DNA of 64,000 bases from the NCBI GenBank assembly GCA_934511365.1, contig CAKSWC010000008.1, positions 1-64,000 of the forward strand, given 5' to 3'. Under the pieces are notes generated by a model, which worked only from the letters and a program-made list of their open reading frames with translations, was not told the DNA's origin and made no database searches. This DNA is from an uncultured Eubacteriales bacterium (GTDB lineage Bacteria > Bacillota > Clostridia > Oscillospirales > Acutalibacteraceae). This document shows, in pieces, positions 26,572 to 35,017 of the stretch. Within the stretch, counting starts at the first letter, position 1, and each line of letters begins with the position of its first letter. Made by a program: the position numbers and the translations under genes.

Positions 26572-27894
26572 ATGAAACCGAACGCAAGATTGATTGCTTA
26601 TAATGTGCTTTTAAAAATTTTTAAAGATAATGCATATTCAAACCTTGCCTTAGACGCCGCGCTGAAAGAGTCGCGGCTTGATTTGCGCGATAAGGCTTTT
26701 GCTTCGGCTCTGGTTTACGGTGTTTGCGAGCGCCTTGTTACCCTTGATTACGCACTGTCAGCCCATCTTTCAAAGCCGATAGGCAAATTGAAAATTCAGG
26801 TTCTTACCATACTGCGTCTCGGTGCATATCAGCTTTTGTTCATGGAATCGGTTCCTTCATCGGCGGCTGTTAACGAAAGCGTCAGCCTTTCAAAAAAAGT
26901 CGGCTGCTCATATGCCTGCGGCCTAATCAATGCCGTTTTGCGTAATCTTGACAGAAACGGCTTTACGCTGCCGGACGAAAAGGACAAGGCTCAGTTTTTT
27001 AGTATCAAATATTCTTGCCCGCAGTGGCTTGTTGAAAAATGGCTTTGTGAGTATGGTGCGGAAAAAGCGGAGAGCATTCTTTCGTGTTCTGTTAAATCCA
27101 ACAGACTCACGGTCCGCGTAAACACACTGAAAACCACAACCGATTCCCTTTGCGAACGCTTTAAATCCAAGGGCATCGAATGTGAAAAAGGACTTGCCGC
27201 AGACTCGCTTCTGCTCGGCTCATTGCCTTGCTCGATTGAAGAACTTGAAGAGTTCAAAGTCGGACTTTTTCATGTTCAGGGAATTCCGTCTCAGCTTTGC
27301 GCCAAAGCACTTGGAGCGAAAGAGGGAGATACTGTTTTTGATCTTTGCGCCGCTCCGGGCGGAAAAACTTTCACAATAGCACAAAGTATGAATAACAAAG
27401 GAAGAATCAGAGCGTTCGATCTTTATGAAGGTCGCGTTTCGCTCATAAAAAAGGGCGCTTCAAGACTCGGACTTGTCATTGTTGAAGCCGCTGTTGGCAA
27501 TGCTTTAACTTTTGACCCTTCTTTGGAAGAAAGCGCCGACTGTGTACTTTGTGATGTTCCGTGCTCCGGACTTGGTATTATCTCCAAAAAGCCGGAGATT
27601 AAATTTAAAAATCCAAAAGATTTTGAATCCCTTCCGGAGATACAGTATGAGATTTTGCAAAACGGCTCAAGATACGTCAAAAAAGGCGGCCGGCTTGTTT
27701 ATTCAACCTGCACTTTGAGCAGGGCGGAAAACGAAGATGTATGCCGTCGCTTTGAAAAAAACAACCCTGAATTCAGAGCGGAGAAGCCGTTTGAAAAAAT
27801 CAGCAAAGATTGCTTTGCAACCATTTTTCCGTCAGGAAACAACAGCGACGGCTTTTTCACCGCGCTTTTTATTAAAGAGGGGGCGAGCGATTGA
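26572..27894 (+). CDS. rsmB: 16S rRNA (cytosine(967)-C(5))-methyltransferase
   Basis: A 440-residue enzyme with a NusB-like RNA-binding domain (about 1-130) and a Rossmann SAM domain. Motif I is FDLCAAPGGKTF, the release cysteine is in CDVPCSGLG (PC), and the catalytic cysteine is in VYSTCTLSRAEN (TC). It methylates C967 (E. coli numbering) of 16S rRNA. Its stop overlaps the rlmN start. Confidence 0.96.
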   Translation: MKPNARLIAYNVLLKIFKDNAYSNLALDAALKESRLDLRDKAFASALVYGVCERLVTLDYALSAHLSKPIGKLKIQVLTILRLGAYQLLFMESVPSSAAVNESVSLSKKVGCSYACGLINAVLRNLDRNGFTLPDEKDKAQFFSIKYSCPQWLVEKWLCEYGAEKAESILSCSVKSNRLTVRVNTLKTTTDSLCERFKSKGIECEKGLAADSLLLGSLPCSIEELEEFKVGLFHVQGIPSQLCAKALGAKEGDTVFDLCAAPGGKTFTIAQSMNNKGRIRAFDLYEGRVSLIKKGASRLGLVIVEAAVGNALTFDPSLEESADCVLCDVPCSGLGIISKKPEIKFKNPKDFESLPEIQYEILQNGSRYVKKGGRLVYSTCTLSRAENEDVCRRFEKNNPEFRAEKPFEKISKDCFATIFPSGNNSDGFFTALFIKEGASD

Positions 27895-28913
27895 AAGACA
27901 TACGTTCAATGAGCCTTGCGGAGATTAATGTGGAATTTGCATCCGCAGGCGAAAAATCATACACAGCCTCTCAGGTTTACTCATGGCTTCATAAACACCA
28001 GGTTTCATCTTTTGATGAAATGACAAATATTAAGAAAGATCTTAGGGAAAAACTCAAAAAAAACTATTACATTTCTGATTGCACTATTGCAAAAAAATTG
28101 GTTTCAGTGTATGATGAAACAGTTAAATATCTTTTCAGGCTCCATGACGGAGAATTGATTGAATCCGTTGTCATGAAGTATAAATACGGAAGAACAATCT
28201 GCGTTTCAAGTCAGGTTGGCTGCAAGATGGGCTGTTCGTTCTGCGCGTCCGGTATTGCCGGCTTTATTCGCAATCTCCTTCCTGGAGAAATTCTTGCTCA
28301 GGTTTATACTGCTCAAAAGGATCTTGGAATCAAAATTTCACATATCGTTATGATGGGTGTTGGTGAACCGCTCGATAATTTTGATAATGTGATGTGCTTT
28401 CTTGAACTTGTTTCAGATGAAAACGGTCAGAATATCGGAATGCGGAACATATCTCTTTCAACTTGTGGTGTTGTCAGCGGAATTTATAAGCTTATGGAGA
28501 AAAAATTGCAGCTCACGCTTTCAATCTCGCTCCATGCGCCGAGCGATGAAATACGAAACCGTACAATGCCCGTCAACAGCCGCTGGAACATTGAAACACT
28601 GTTGAAAGCCTGCCGCGATTATACCGCCGCAACTAACAGGCGCATCTCATTTGAATATGCCATGATAAGTGGTGTTAACGATAGTGACGACTGCGCACGC
28701 CTGCTTTCAAAAAGGCTTAAAGGAATGCTTTGTCACGTTAATTTGATTCCGGTCAATTCCGTCAAAGAACGCGATTACACAAAAAGCAGCACAGAGCGTA
28801 TAGCTGCTTTCATTAAAATTCTTGAAAAAAACGGTATAAACGTAACAGTCAGGCGAACTCTCGGCAGCGACATCAACGCTTCATGCGGTCAGTTGCGCAG
28901 AGGTGAAAAATGA
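27891..28913 (+). CDS. rlmN: Dual-specificity rRNA/tRNA methyltransferase RlmN
   Basis: A 340-residue radical SAM enzyme that methylates C2 of A2503 in 23S rRNA and A37 in some tRNAs. The 4Fe-4S cluster motif is in GCKMGCSFCASG (CxxxCxxC), and the C-terminal catalytic cysteine in NASCGQLR. The start is TTG 27891, which overlaps the rsmB stop (TTGA) and follows AGAGGGGG. Confidence 0.96.
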   Translation: MKDIRSMSLAEINVEFASAGEKSYTASQVYSWLHKHQVSSFDEMTNIKKDLREKLKKNYYISDCTIAKKLVSVYDETVKYLFRLHDGELIESVVMKYKYGRTICVSSQVGCKMGCSFCASGIAGFIRNLLPGEILAQVYTAQKDLGIKISHIVMMGVGEPLDNFDNVMCFLELVSDENGQNIGMRNISLSTCGVVSGIYKLMEKKLQLTLSISLHAPSDEIRNRTMPVNSRWNIETLLKACRDYTAATNRRISFEYAMISGVNDSDDCARLLSKRLKGMLCHVNLIPVNSVKERDYTKSSTERIAAFIKILEKNGINVTVRRTLGSDINASCGQLRRGEK

Positions 28914-28927
28914 AAGAATTAGACTGA

Positions 28928-28956
28928 TTGCTGTTTGGCTATCGGTTCTATATTAT
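28928..28956 (+). promoter_or_regulatory. Probable promoter of the phosphatase-kinase-rsgA genes
   Basis: -35 TTGCTG (28928-28933), a 17-base spacer and -10 TATTAT (28951-28956), in the 67-base gap after rlmN. Confidence 0.6.
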
Positions 28957-28980
28957 AAAATTGTTTTCGGAGGTGAGAGC

Positions 28981-29709
28981 ATGAAAGTTATCGGAAATTC
29001 CGACATCGGAAAAGTCAGGGAAACGAACGAGGACGCGTTTCGTTTCGGAAAATATGATGACGGTTCGGTTTGGGCTGTTGTTTGCGACGGCATGGGCGGA
29101 GCCTCCGGAGGAAGACTTGCAAGCTCTATTGCCGCTGATATGGTCAGCAGAAAGATTGAAAAGAGCTATAACAGGTCTATGTCCGGAGTTTCGATTGAAA
29201 ATATGCTCCTGTCGGCCATAACAACGGCGAACGTCACTGTTTTTGACCGCAGCTCGGTTGACAGTGGTCTGAAAGGCATGGGAACAACAATAGTCGCCTG
29301 CGTTGTTAAAGGCAAAACAGCCTGCATAGCTCATGTTGGAGACAGCAGAGCATACATAATTTCCGGAAACTCGATTAAGCAGATTACCAAAGACCATTCT
29401 CTTGTTCAGGAAATGCTGGATAAAGGCCAGATAACAAAAGAACAGTTTGATAACCACCCGATTAAAAACATCATTACAAGAGCTCTCGGCGTTGATGAAG
29501 AAATTGAAATTGATTTTGATTATATCGACGTTAATGAAAACGATGTAATAATCCTCTGTTCAGACGGGCTGAGCGGTTTTGTCAGACCGGAACGGATTCT
29601 TGAAATATATAATAACAATGAATTTGAGTCGTTGTGCGATGTCCTCATTGCGGCAGCCAACGAAAACGGCGGACGTGACAACATCACGGCGGTTGCCGTC
29701 AAATGTTAA
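28981..29709 (+). CDS. prpC: PP2C-type Ser/Thr protein phosphatase (PrpC/Stp)
   Basis: A 242-residue phosphatase with metal-binding motifs RETNEDAF, VCDGMGG, HVGDSRAY and GRDNITAV. It reverses phosphorylation by the kinase encoded 15 bases downstream. The ATG at 28981 follows GGAGGTGAG; an in-frame start at 28903 would overlap rlmN and lacks support. The prpC-prkC-rsgA order is widely conserved in Firmicutes. Confidence 0.95.
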   Translation: MKVIGNSDIGKVRETNEDAFRFGKYDDGSVWAVVCDGMGGASGGRLASSIAADMVSRKIEKSYNRSMSGVSIENMLLSAITTANVTVFDRSSVDSGLKGMGTTIVACVVKGKTACIAHVGDSRAYIISGNSIKQITKDHSLVQEMLDKGQITKEQFDNHPIKNIITRALGVDEEIEIDFDYIDVNENDVIILCSDGLSGFVRPERILEIYNNNEFESLCDVLIAAANENGGRDNITAVAVKC

Positions 29710-29724
29710 GGGAGTGTCAGATTT

Positions 29725-31623
29725 ATGGAAAACTATGTCGGAAAAAGGCTTGACGGGCGCTATGAGATTATTGAAATCATTGGCGTTGGCGGAATGGCCG
29801 TTGTTTATAAAGCGTTTGATAATATTGATAACAGGATAGTTGCCGTTAAGGTCCTCAAGGACGAATTCTTGCAGAACGAAGAATTCAGACGCAGATTCAA
29901 AAATGAATCTAAGGCGATTGCCGTCCTTTCCCATCCGAATATCGTTAAGATATATGACGTGAGCTATGGCGATAATCTTCAGTATATTGTCATGGAATAT
30001 GTTGACGGAATTACACTCAAAGAATATATTGAGCAACAGGGCAGGCTTGATATCCGCGAGGCAATTTACTTTGTCACCCAAATTCTCAAAGCGCTTCAGC
30101 ACGCACATGACAAAGGCATTGTTCACCGTGATATTAAGCCGCAGAACATTATGCTCCTTTCGGACGGAACGATTAAAGTTACCGATTTTGGCATTGCGCG
30201 TTTCAGCCGCAGCGAAACAAGAACAATGACAGACGGCGCAATCGGTTCGGTTCATTATATCAGTCCCGAACAGGCAAAGGGCAGTGTGACCGATGCAAAA
30301 ACCGACCTTTATTCTGTTGGCGTTGTGCTTTATGAGATGCTTACAGGCAAGGTGCCGTTCCAGTCGGACAATGCGGTTTCTGTGGCTCTGATGCAGCTTC
30401 AAAACGACCCCGTGAGACCGCGCGAGCTTAACCCGGACATTCCGGTCGGACTCGAACAGATCATTATCCGCGCAATGCAGAAAAATCCGAATGACCGTTA
30501 TCAGTCTGCGTCTGAAATGCTCATGGATATTGCTGAATTCAAAAGAAATCCCAACGTAAAATTTGATTATTCATATTTTGTTGACAAGCAGCCGACAAAG
30601 TATGTTCCTTTGAGCAGTATTGAAAACGCAGCCAAAAATTCCGAGAAGGCGGAAAACTATGAGTATGACGCCGAGGAAAGTGATGAGGAAGAAAGCAAGT
30701 CCAAGAAAAAAACAATAGGTGTTCTTGCCGGAGTTCTAGGTGCCTTGGTTCTTTTTGCGGTTATTATCGTTGCAATCGTTCTTCCGGATAAAAACAAAGT
30801 CACCGTTCCAAGCTTTATTGGTCTCAATTTCACCAATGATGTTATGAACGCCGAGGAATACTCGGGAAAATTTGTTTTCAACTGCATTGAACAGTCATCA
30901 AATGACAAAGCGAACGGAACAATTCTTGACCAGATGCCAAAAAAGGGCAAAAAAGTTACCCTCGGATCGGAAATTACTCTTTATGTTGCCAAGGCTGCAA
31001 ACAAGGTCAAAGTGCCAGACGTTTACGGCTATGAATACAGCACCGCGCAGTCAAGGCTTAAAGAAATGAACTTTGACACTAAGATTATTAAAGAAAAAAG
31101 CTCAACCAAGGACGCCGGCACAGTCATAAGAACTTCACCGGCACGCGACACTGAAGTTGATGAGGGATCTCTTGTTACAATTTATGTTGCAACCACCGAG
31201 GATGCTGAGCCGGTCGATGTTCCGAATCTTAACGGACTCACGGTTGAACAGGCGCAAACGGAGCTTGAAAAAGTTGGTCTTACTCTTGATTCCTCACGAA
31301 CCGAATATCGCAGCAACGCGGCTGAACGGGGAACAATAATCGGATATGAACACGTTGGTGAGCAGGTTGCTCCCGGCACGGCCATTGCCGTCTATGTCAG
31401 CACCGGTCAACTCCCGACTCAGAGCACAACGGAATCAACAACAGAGCGGACAACGGAAAGCACAACGCAAAGAGCAACAACAAGCGAGCCCAGACGTTCA
31501 ACAACGCTTCCTCCGGAGCCTGCAAGCACAACGGAGTCTACCAAGGCTCCAACAGCTTCAACGGAAAAGCCGACATCTTCCGCTCCGTTAACCGAAAACA
31601 GCGACCCTGTAATTGAGGAATAA
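29725..31623 (+). CDS. prkC: Ser/Thr protein kinase with three PASTA domains (PrkC/PknB)
   Basis: A 632-residue membrane kinase. The cytoplasmic kinase domain (1-275) has the glycine loop IGVGGMAVVYKA, the VAVK lysine, HRDIKPQN and DFGIARF. A charged linker leads to a membrane helix near 332-355, then three PASTA repeats (about 357-425, 426-492, 493-562), and a threonine/serine-rich tail of about 65 residues. PASTA domains bind peptidoglycan fragments; in Bacillus the kinase controls growth and germination. The long Thr-rich tail is unusual and may be a wall-spanning or glycosylated spacer. Confidence 0.96.
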   Translation: MENYVGKRLDGRYEIIEIIGVGGMAVVYKAFDNIDNRIVAVKVLKDEFLQNEEFRRRFKNESKAIAVLSHPNIVKIYDVSYGDNLQYIVMEYVDGITLKEYIEQQGRLDIREAIYFVTQILKALQHAHDKGIVHRDIKPQNIMLLSDGTIKVTDFGIARFSRSETRTMTDGAIGSVHYISPEQAKGSVTDAKTDLYSVGVVLYEMLTGKVPFQSDNAVSVALMQLQNDPVRPRELNPDIPVGLEQIIIRAMQKNPNDRYQSASEMLMDIAEFKRNPNVKFDYSYFVDKQPTKYVPLSSIENAAKNSEKAENYEYDAEESDEEESKSKKKTIGVLAGVLGALVLFAVIIVAIVLPDKNKVTVPSFIGLNFTNDVMNAEEYSGKFVFNCIEQSSNDKANGTILDQMPKKGKKVTLGSEITLYVAKAANKVKVPDVYGYEYSTAQSRLKEMNFDTKIIKEKSSTKDAGTVIRTSPARDTEVDEGSLVTIYVATTEDAEPVDVPNLNGLTVEQAQTELEKVGLTLDSSRTEYRSNAAERGTIIGYEHVGEQVAPGTAIAVYVSTGQLPTQSTTESTTERTTESTTQRATTSEPRRSTTLPPEPASTTESTKAPTASTEKPTSSAPLTENSDPVIEE

Positions 31624-31624
31624 A

Positions 31625-32530
31625 ATGAGTAACAAGAACGAATCAGTCAAAAAAAGCGGTATCATACTTAAAGGTATCGGCGGTTTCTATTATGTGGAAA
31701 CCGCCGACGGCGTTTTTGAATGCAAAGCAAAAGGAAAGTTTCGCAAGGAAAGAATTACTCCTTTAGCCGGAGACAAGGTTATAATTGAAATTAACCACAA
31801 CGCAGAAAACACTATCTGCTCTGTTGAAGAACGCAAAAATTTTCTCAGGCGGCCGCCTGTTGCAAACATTGACAAGCTTTTAATCGTTGTTTCAATGCGC
31901 GACCCGGAGCCGAATACGCTTGTTATTGACAAAATGACAGCTCTTGCTCAAAAAAACAACATTGAGCCGCTTATTGTTTTTTCTAAGACAGATCTTGCAC
32001 CAGCCGAAAAAATGATTGATATATACAAAACAACCGGCTATCATATTTATACCATATCGCCGGAGGATCAGTCGGACATTGAAAAAATCAGAGCCGAGCT
32101 TTCAGGCAATTTGACCGCTTTTACCGGTAATTCCGGCGCCGGAAAGTCAACGCTTATCAACGCTCTTTGCCCGTCTCTTTCGCTTGATACGGGCGAAATA
32201 AGCGCTAAACTCGGGCGCGGCCGCCACACTACTCGGCAGGCTGAGATTTTTCATATTGGTGACGGTTTAATCATTGACACGGCCGGTTTTTCCTCGCTTG
32301 ACCTTGTTTCAAATGATCCGATTCTGAAAACCGAGCTTGCTTATTGTTTTCCGGAGTTTGAAGAGTATCTCGGCCGGTGCAAATTCACTTCCTGCGCCCA
32401 TATAGGTGAAAAGGGCTGCAAGGTTTGTGAGATGGTTGAAAAAGGTGTCATCAGTAAAAGCAGGCACGATAATTATATTTTGCTTTATAACGAGGCAAAA
32501 AATATTAAAGAATGGACTCTTTCACAATAA
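31625..32530 (+). CDS. rsgA: Ribosome small subunit-dependent GTPase A
   Basis: A 301-residue circularly permuted GTPase for late 30S maturation. It has an N-terminal OB fold, the G4-like FSKTDLA, the P-loop GNSGAGKSTLIN, the DTAGFSSLD switch region, and a C-terminal zinc knuckle with CKFTSCAHIGEKGC. ATG 31625 sits 8 bases after GAGGAA; a TTG at 31613 lies inside prkC and is rejected. Confidence 0.96.
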   Translation: MSNKNESVKKSGIILKGIGGFYYVETADGVFECKAKGKFRKERITPLAGDKVIIEINHNAENTICSVEERKNFLRRPPVANIDKLLIVVSMRDPEPNTLVIDKMTALAQKNNIEPLIVFSKTDLAPAEKMIDIYKTTGYHIYTISPEDQSDIEKIRAELSGNLTAFTGNSGAGKSTLINALCPSLSLDTGEISAKLGRGRHTTRQAEIFHIGDGLIIDTAGFSSLDLVSNDPILKTELAYCFPEFEEYLGRCKFTSCAHIGEKGCKVCEMVEKGVISKSRHDNYILLYNEAKNIKEWTLSQ

Positions 32531-32549
32531 AATCGTTTCTCCGTATAAT
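32521..32549 (+). promoter_or_regulatory. Possible promoter for the small membrane gene and spoVM
   Basis: -35 TTCACA (32521-32526), a 17-base spacer and -10 TATAAT (32544-32549), straddling the rsgA stop. It resembles a vegetative promoter; a mother-cell sigma site was not recognised. Confidence 0.5.
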
Positions 32550-32603
32550 GTTATTGAGCCTGAACAAAGCGCCGGGCAAATAATATTGTAAAGGATTGAT
32601 GGT

Positions 32604-32753
32604 ATGCGTGATCCCAGGAATGGCAGCAGGGGACTTGTGTTCGCCGCTTTCGGCGCCGGTCTTTTGCTTGCCCTGTGTTTTCCAACAAAGATTATGCTGT
32701 TTATTCTTGCAATAATGCTCGTCATTCTCGGCGTAATTTCATGCTCAAGGTAA
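32604..32753 (+). CDS. Small membrane protein, 49 residues, function unknown
   Basis: A short ORF starting MRDPRNGSRG and continuing as two closely spaced hydrophobic stretches (about 11-26 and 29-45) split by the CFPTK turn, ending ISCSR. It has AAGGATTGATGGT upstream as a fair ribosome binding site and lies alone between rsgA and spoVM. The composition suits a hairpin or two-helix membrane protein. I do not recognise a family. Its position next to spoVM hints at a sporulation role. Confidence 0.7.
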   Translation: MRDPRNGSRGLVFAAFGAGLLLALCFPTKIMLFILAIMLVILGVISCSR

Positions 32754-32799
32754 TCACCGATTGCCAAGATAACACATTATATCCGGGAGGTTCTGCAAG

Positions 32800-32886
32800 A
32801 TGAAAGTTGTTGTTATCAGAAGCCCGAAAGCCCTGAGGGGCATTTTAAAGCTGATCTTTAAGATCAAGGATACCGAAGCTTCCTGA
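32800..32886 (+). CDS. spoVM: Stage V sporulation protein M
   Basis: A 28-residue peptide, MKVVVIRSPKALRGILK followed by a short basic-hydrophobic helix. It matches SpoVM in length and layout: a flexible N-terminus, the conserved proline at position 9, and an amphipathic helix. SpoVM sits on the convex surface of the forespore, recruits the SpoIVA coat ATPase and is made in the mother cell. A strong GGGAGG site precedes the ATG. In Bacillus subtilis spoVM also lies downstream of prpC-prkC-rsgA, which supports the call. Confidence 0.9.
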   Translation: MKVVVIRSPKALRGILKLIFKIKDTEAS

Positions 32887-32914
32887 GGCTCAAACGAGCC
32901 TCTTGATTTTTTTT
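32885..32914 (+). terminator. spoVM terminator
   Basis: GAGGCTC, loop AAAC, GAGCCTC, then TTGA and eight T. The stem starts inside the spoVM stop codon and closes the long block that begins at yicC. Confidence 0.93.
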
Positions 32915-33020
32915 GAAAAATGTGTAAAATATATCTGTTGTACTATATGTTGTTTCAATTATGAAGTTTGCTGGCGGATTTTGTGTTCTCCGCCCGAATC
33001 AGAAAGGATTTTGATTAATA

Positions 33021-35006
33021 ATGGCAAAAAAAGGCGGCTACAGTGACCAGGATATTGAGGTTCTTGAGGGTGCCGATAAAGTCAGAAAGCGTCCTGCCGT
33101 AATATTCGGCTCGAACGGAATTGAGGGTTGCGAGCACTCAATGTTTGAAATTCTGTCCAACTCGATTGATGAGGCGCGTGAAGGCTATGGAAATAGAATT
33201 ATCGTAACGAGATATCTGGATGGCTCCGTTGAGGTTCAGGACTTCGGACGCGGAATTCCCGTCGGCTTCAACGAAAAATATGGCAAGTATAACTGGGAAC
33301 TCGTTTTTTGCGAGATGTATGCCGGCGGAAAATATAAAACCAATTCCGGCGGAAGCTATGAATACTCACTCGGTCTCAACGGTCTCGGCCTTTGTGCAAC
33401 GCAGTATGCCAGCGAATACATGGACGCAGAAATCCGGCGTGACGGTCAAAAATATACCCTGCATTTTCAAAAAGGTGAAAATGTTGGCGGACTGAAAGCC
33501 GAACCTTACGCAAGAAAGGACACCGGAAGCCGGATAAAGTGGAAGCCCGACCTTGAGGTTTTCACGGATATTGACATTCCGCTTGAATATTTTCAGGAAG
33601 TTATCAAACGCCAAGCAATAGTCAACAGCCGCGTCCATTTTGAACTTAAAAACCAAATTAAAGGCGGTTTTGAAACTTTTGAATACTACTATGAAAACGG
33701 AATTGCCGATTATGTCCGTGAATTTGTTGGCGAGGATGCAATCTCTTCCGTTCAATTCTGGACGGCGGACAGAGCCGGACGAGACAGGGCAGACCTTCCC
33801 GAATACAAGGTCAAGCTCAATGTTGCTCTCACTTTTTGCAACAAAAGGCAAATGATTGAGTATTACCATAACTCAAGCTGGCTTGAGTTTGGCGGCTCAC
33901 CGGAAAAGGCCGTCACAAGCGCCTTTGTTTCTCAGATTGATGCATATCTTAAGCAGAACGGGAAATATAGCAAGTCTGACCCGAAAATCAAGTTTCAGGA
34001 CATTGCGGACTGTCTTGTTCTTGTTTCATCCTCATTTTCAACCGAAACGTCATATCTGAATCAGACAAAAAAAGCCATAACGAACAAATTCATTCAAGAA
34101 GCGATGACGGAATTTTTGCGCCACCAACTTGAAGTATACTTCCTTGAAAACAAAATGGAAGCGGAAAAAATCTGTGATCAGATTCTTGTCAATATGCGCA
34201 GCCGCGTCAAGGCAGAGGCAACGAGGGTCAGCATCAAAAAAACACTTTCCGCTTCAAACGACCTTACTAACCGTGTTCAAAAATTTGTTGACTGCCGAAG
34301 CCGCGATGTCAATGTCCGTGAGCTTTTCATTGTTGAGGGTGATTCTGCTCTCGGCGCCTGCAAACAGGCGCGCGATTCCGAGTTTCAGGCGCTGATTCCC
34401 GTCAGGGGAAAAATTCTTAACTGCCTCAAATCCGAATATGACAAAATTTTCAAGAGCGAAATTATTGTTGACCTTATCCGTGTGCTCGGCTGCGGCGTTG
34501 AGGTCAAAACAAAGCACATTCCGGATAAAAATATGGTTACATTTAACATGGACAACCTGCGCTGGAGCAAGATCATCATTTGCACCGATGCCGATGTTGA
34601 CGGCTATCAGATAAGAACGCTTATTTTGACAATGCTTTATCGCCTTGCTCCATCGCTCATCAGCGCCGGAAAGGTGTTCATTGCCGAATCGCCGCTTTAT
34701 GAAATCACAAGCGGCGATCAAACATGGTTTGCGTATACGGAAAAAGAAAAAGCCGATGCAATCAATGAAATCGGAAACAAAAAGTATTCTATTCAACGCT
34801 CAAAAGGTCTTGGCGAAAACGATGCCGAGATGATGAACCTTACAACTATGAACCCGGCGACCCGCAGACTCATTAAAATTGAGCCTTCCGAAGCCGAGGC
34901 AACGGCAGAAAAATTCGACCTTTTGCTTGGTGATAATCTCGCCGGCAGAAAGGATTATATTGCAAATTTCGGTCATCTGTATATTGATATGACCGATGTC
35001 AGCTGA
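33021..35006 (+). CDS. parE: Type II topoisomerase subunit B, divergent ParE/GyrB-like
   Basis: A 661-residue ATPase subunit. The GHKL motifs are present (EILSNSIDEA, DFGRGIPV, GLNGLGL), as is the Toprim region (FIVEGDSALG, CTDADVDGYQIRTL) and QRSKGLGE. Several residues differ from usual GyrB: GLNGLGL for GLHGVG, VEGDSALG for VEGDSAGG, and DGYQIR for DGSHIR. With the A subunit 11 bases downstream it should form a DNA-relaxing or decatenating enzyme of topoisomerase IV type. A separate gyrase probably exists elsewhere in the genome; that is an inference. Confidence 0.9.
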   Translation: MAKKGGYSDQDIEVLEGADKVRKRPAVIFGSNGIEGCEHSMFEILSNSIDEAREGYGNRIIVTRYLDGSVEVQDFGRGIPVGFNEKYGKYNWELVFCEMYAGGKYKTNSGGSYEYSLGLNGLGLCATQYASEYMDAEIRRDGQKYTLHFQKGENVGGLKAEPYARKDTGSRIKWKPDLEVFTDIDIPLEYFQEVIKRQAIVNSRVHFELKNQIKGGFETFEYYYENGIADYVREFVGEDAISSVQFWTADRAGRDRADLPEYKVKLNVALTFCNKRQMIEYYHNSSWLEFGGSPEKAVTSAFVSQIDAYLKQNGKYSKSDPKIKFQDIADCLVLVSSSFSTETSYLNQTKKAITNKFIQEAMTEFLRHQLEVYFLENKMEAEKICDQILVNMRSRVKAEATRVSIKKTLSASNDLTNRVQKFVDCRSRDVNVRELFIVEGDSALGACKQARDSEFQALIPVRGKILNCLKSEYDKIFKSEIIVDLIRVLGCGVEVKTKHIPDKNMVTFNMDNLRWSKIIICTDADVDGYQIRTLILTMLYRLAPSLISAGKVFIAESPLYEITSGDQTWFAYTEKEKADAINEIGNKKYSIQRSKGLGENDAEMMNLTTMNPATRRLIKIEPSEAEATAEKFDLLLGDNLAGRKDYIANFGHLYIDMTDVS

Positions 35007-35017
35007 GGAGAAAATAA

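Noticed and set aside
28921..28950. Possible third copy of the hairpin element, from a GACTGATTGCTG stretch after rlmN
   Set aside because: Only one short block matches and no stem of comparable length forms.
29560..30402. Open frame of 280 codons on the minus strand opposite prpC and prkC
   Set aside because: It lies wholly antisense to two well-conserved genes, has no good ribosome binding site and no recognisable domain; long antisense frames are expected from this codon usage.
32974..32995. Hairpin GGCGGA/TCCGCC before parE as a terminator or riboswitch
   Set aside because: Six-base stem with no T run and no known riboswitch core; too weak to call.
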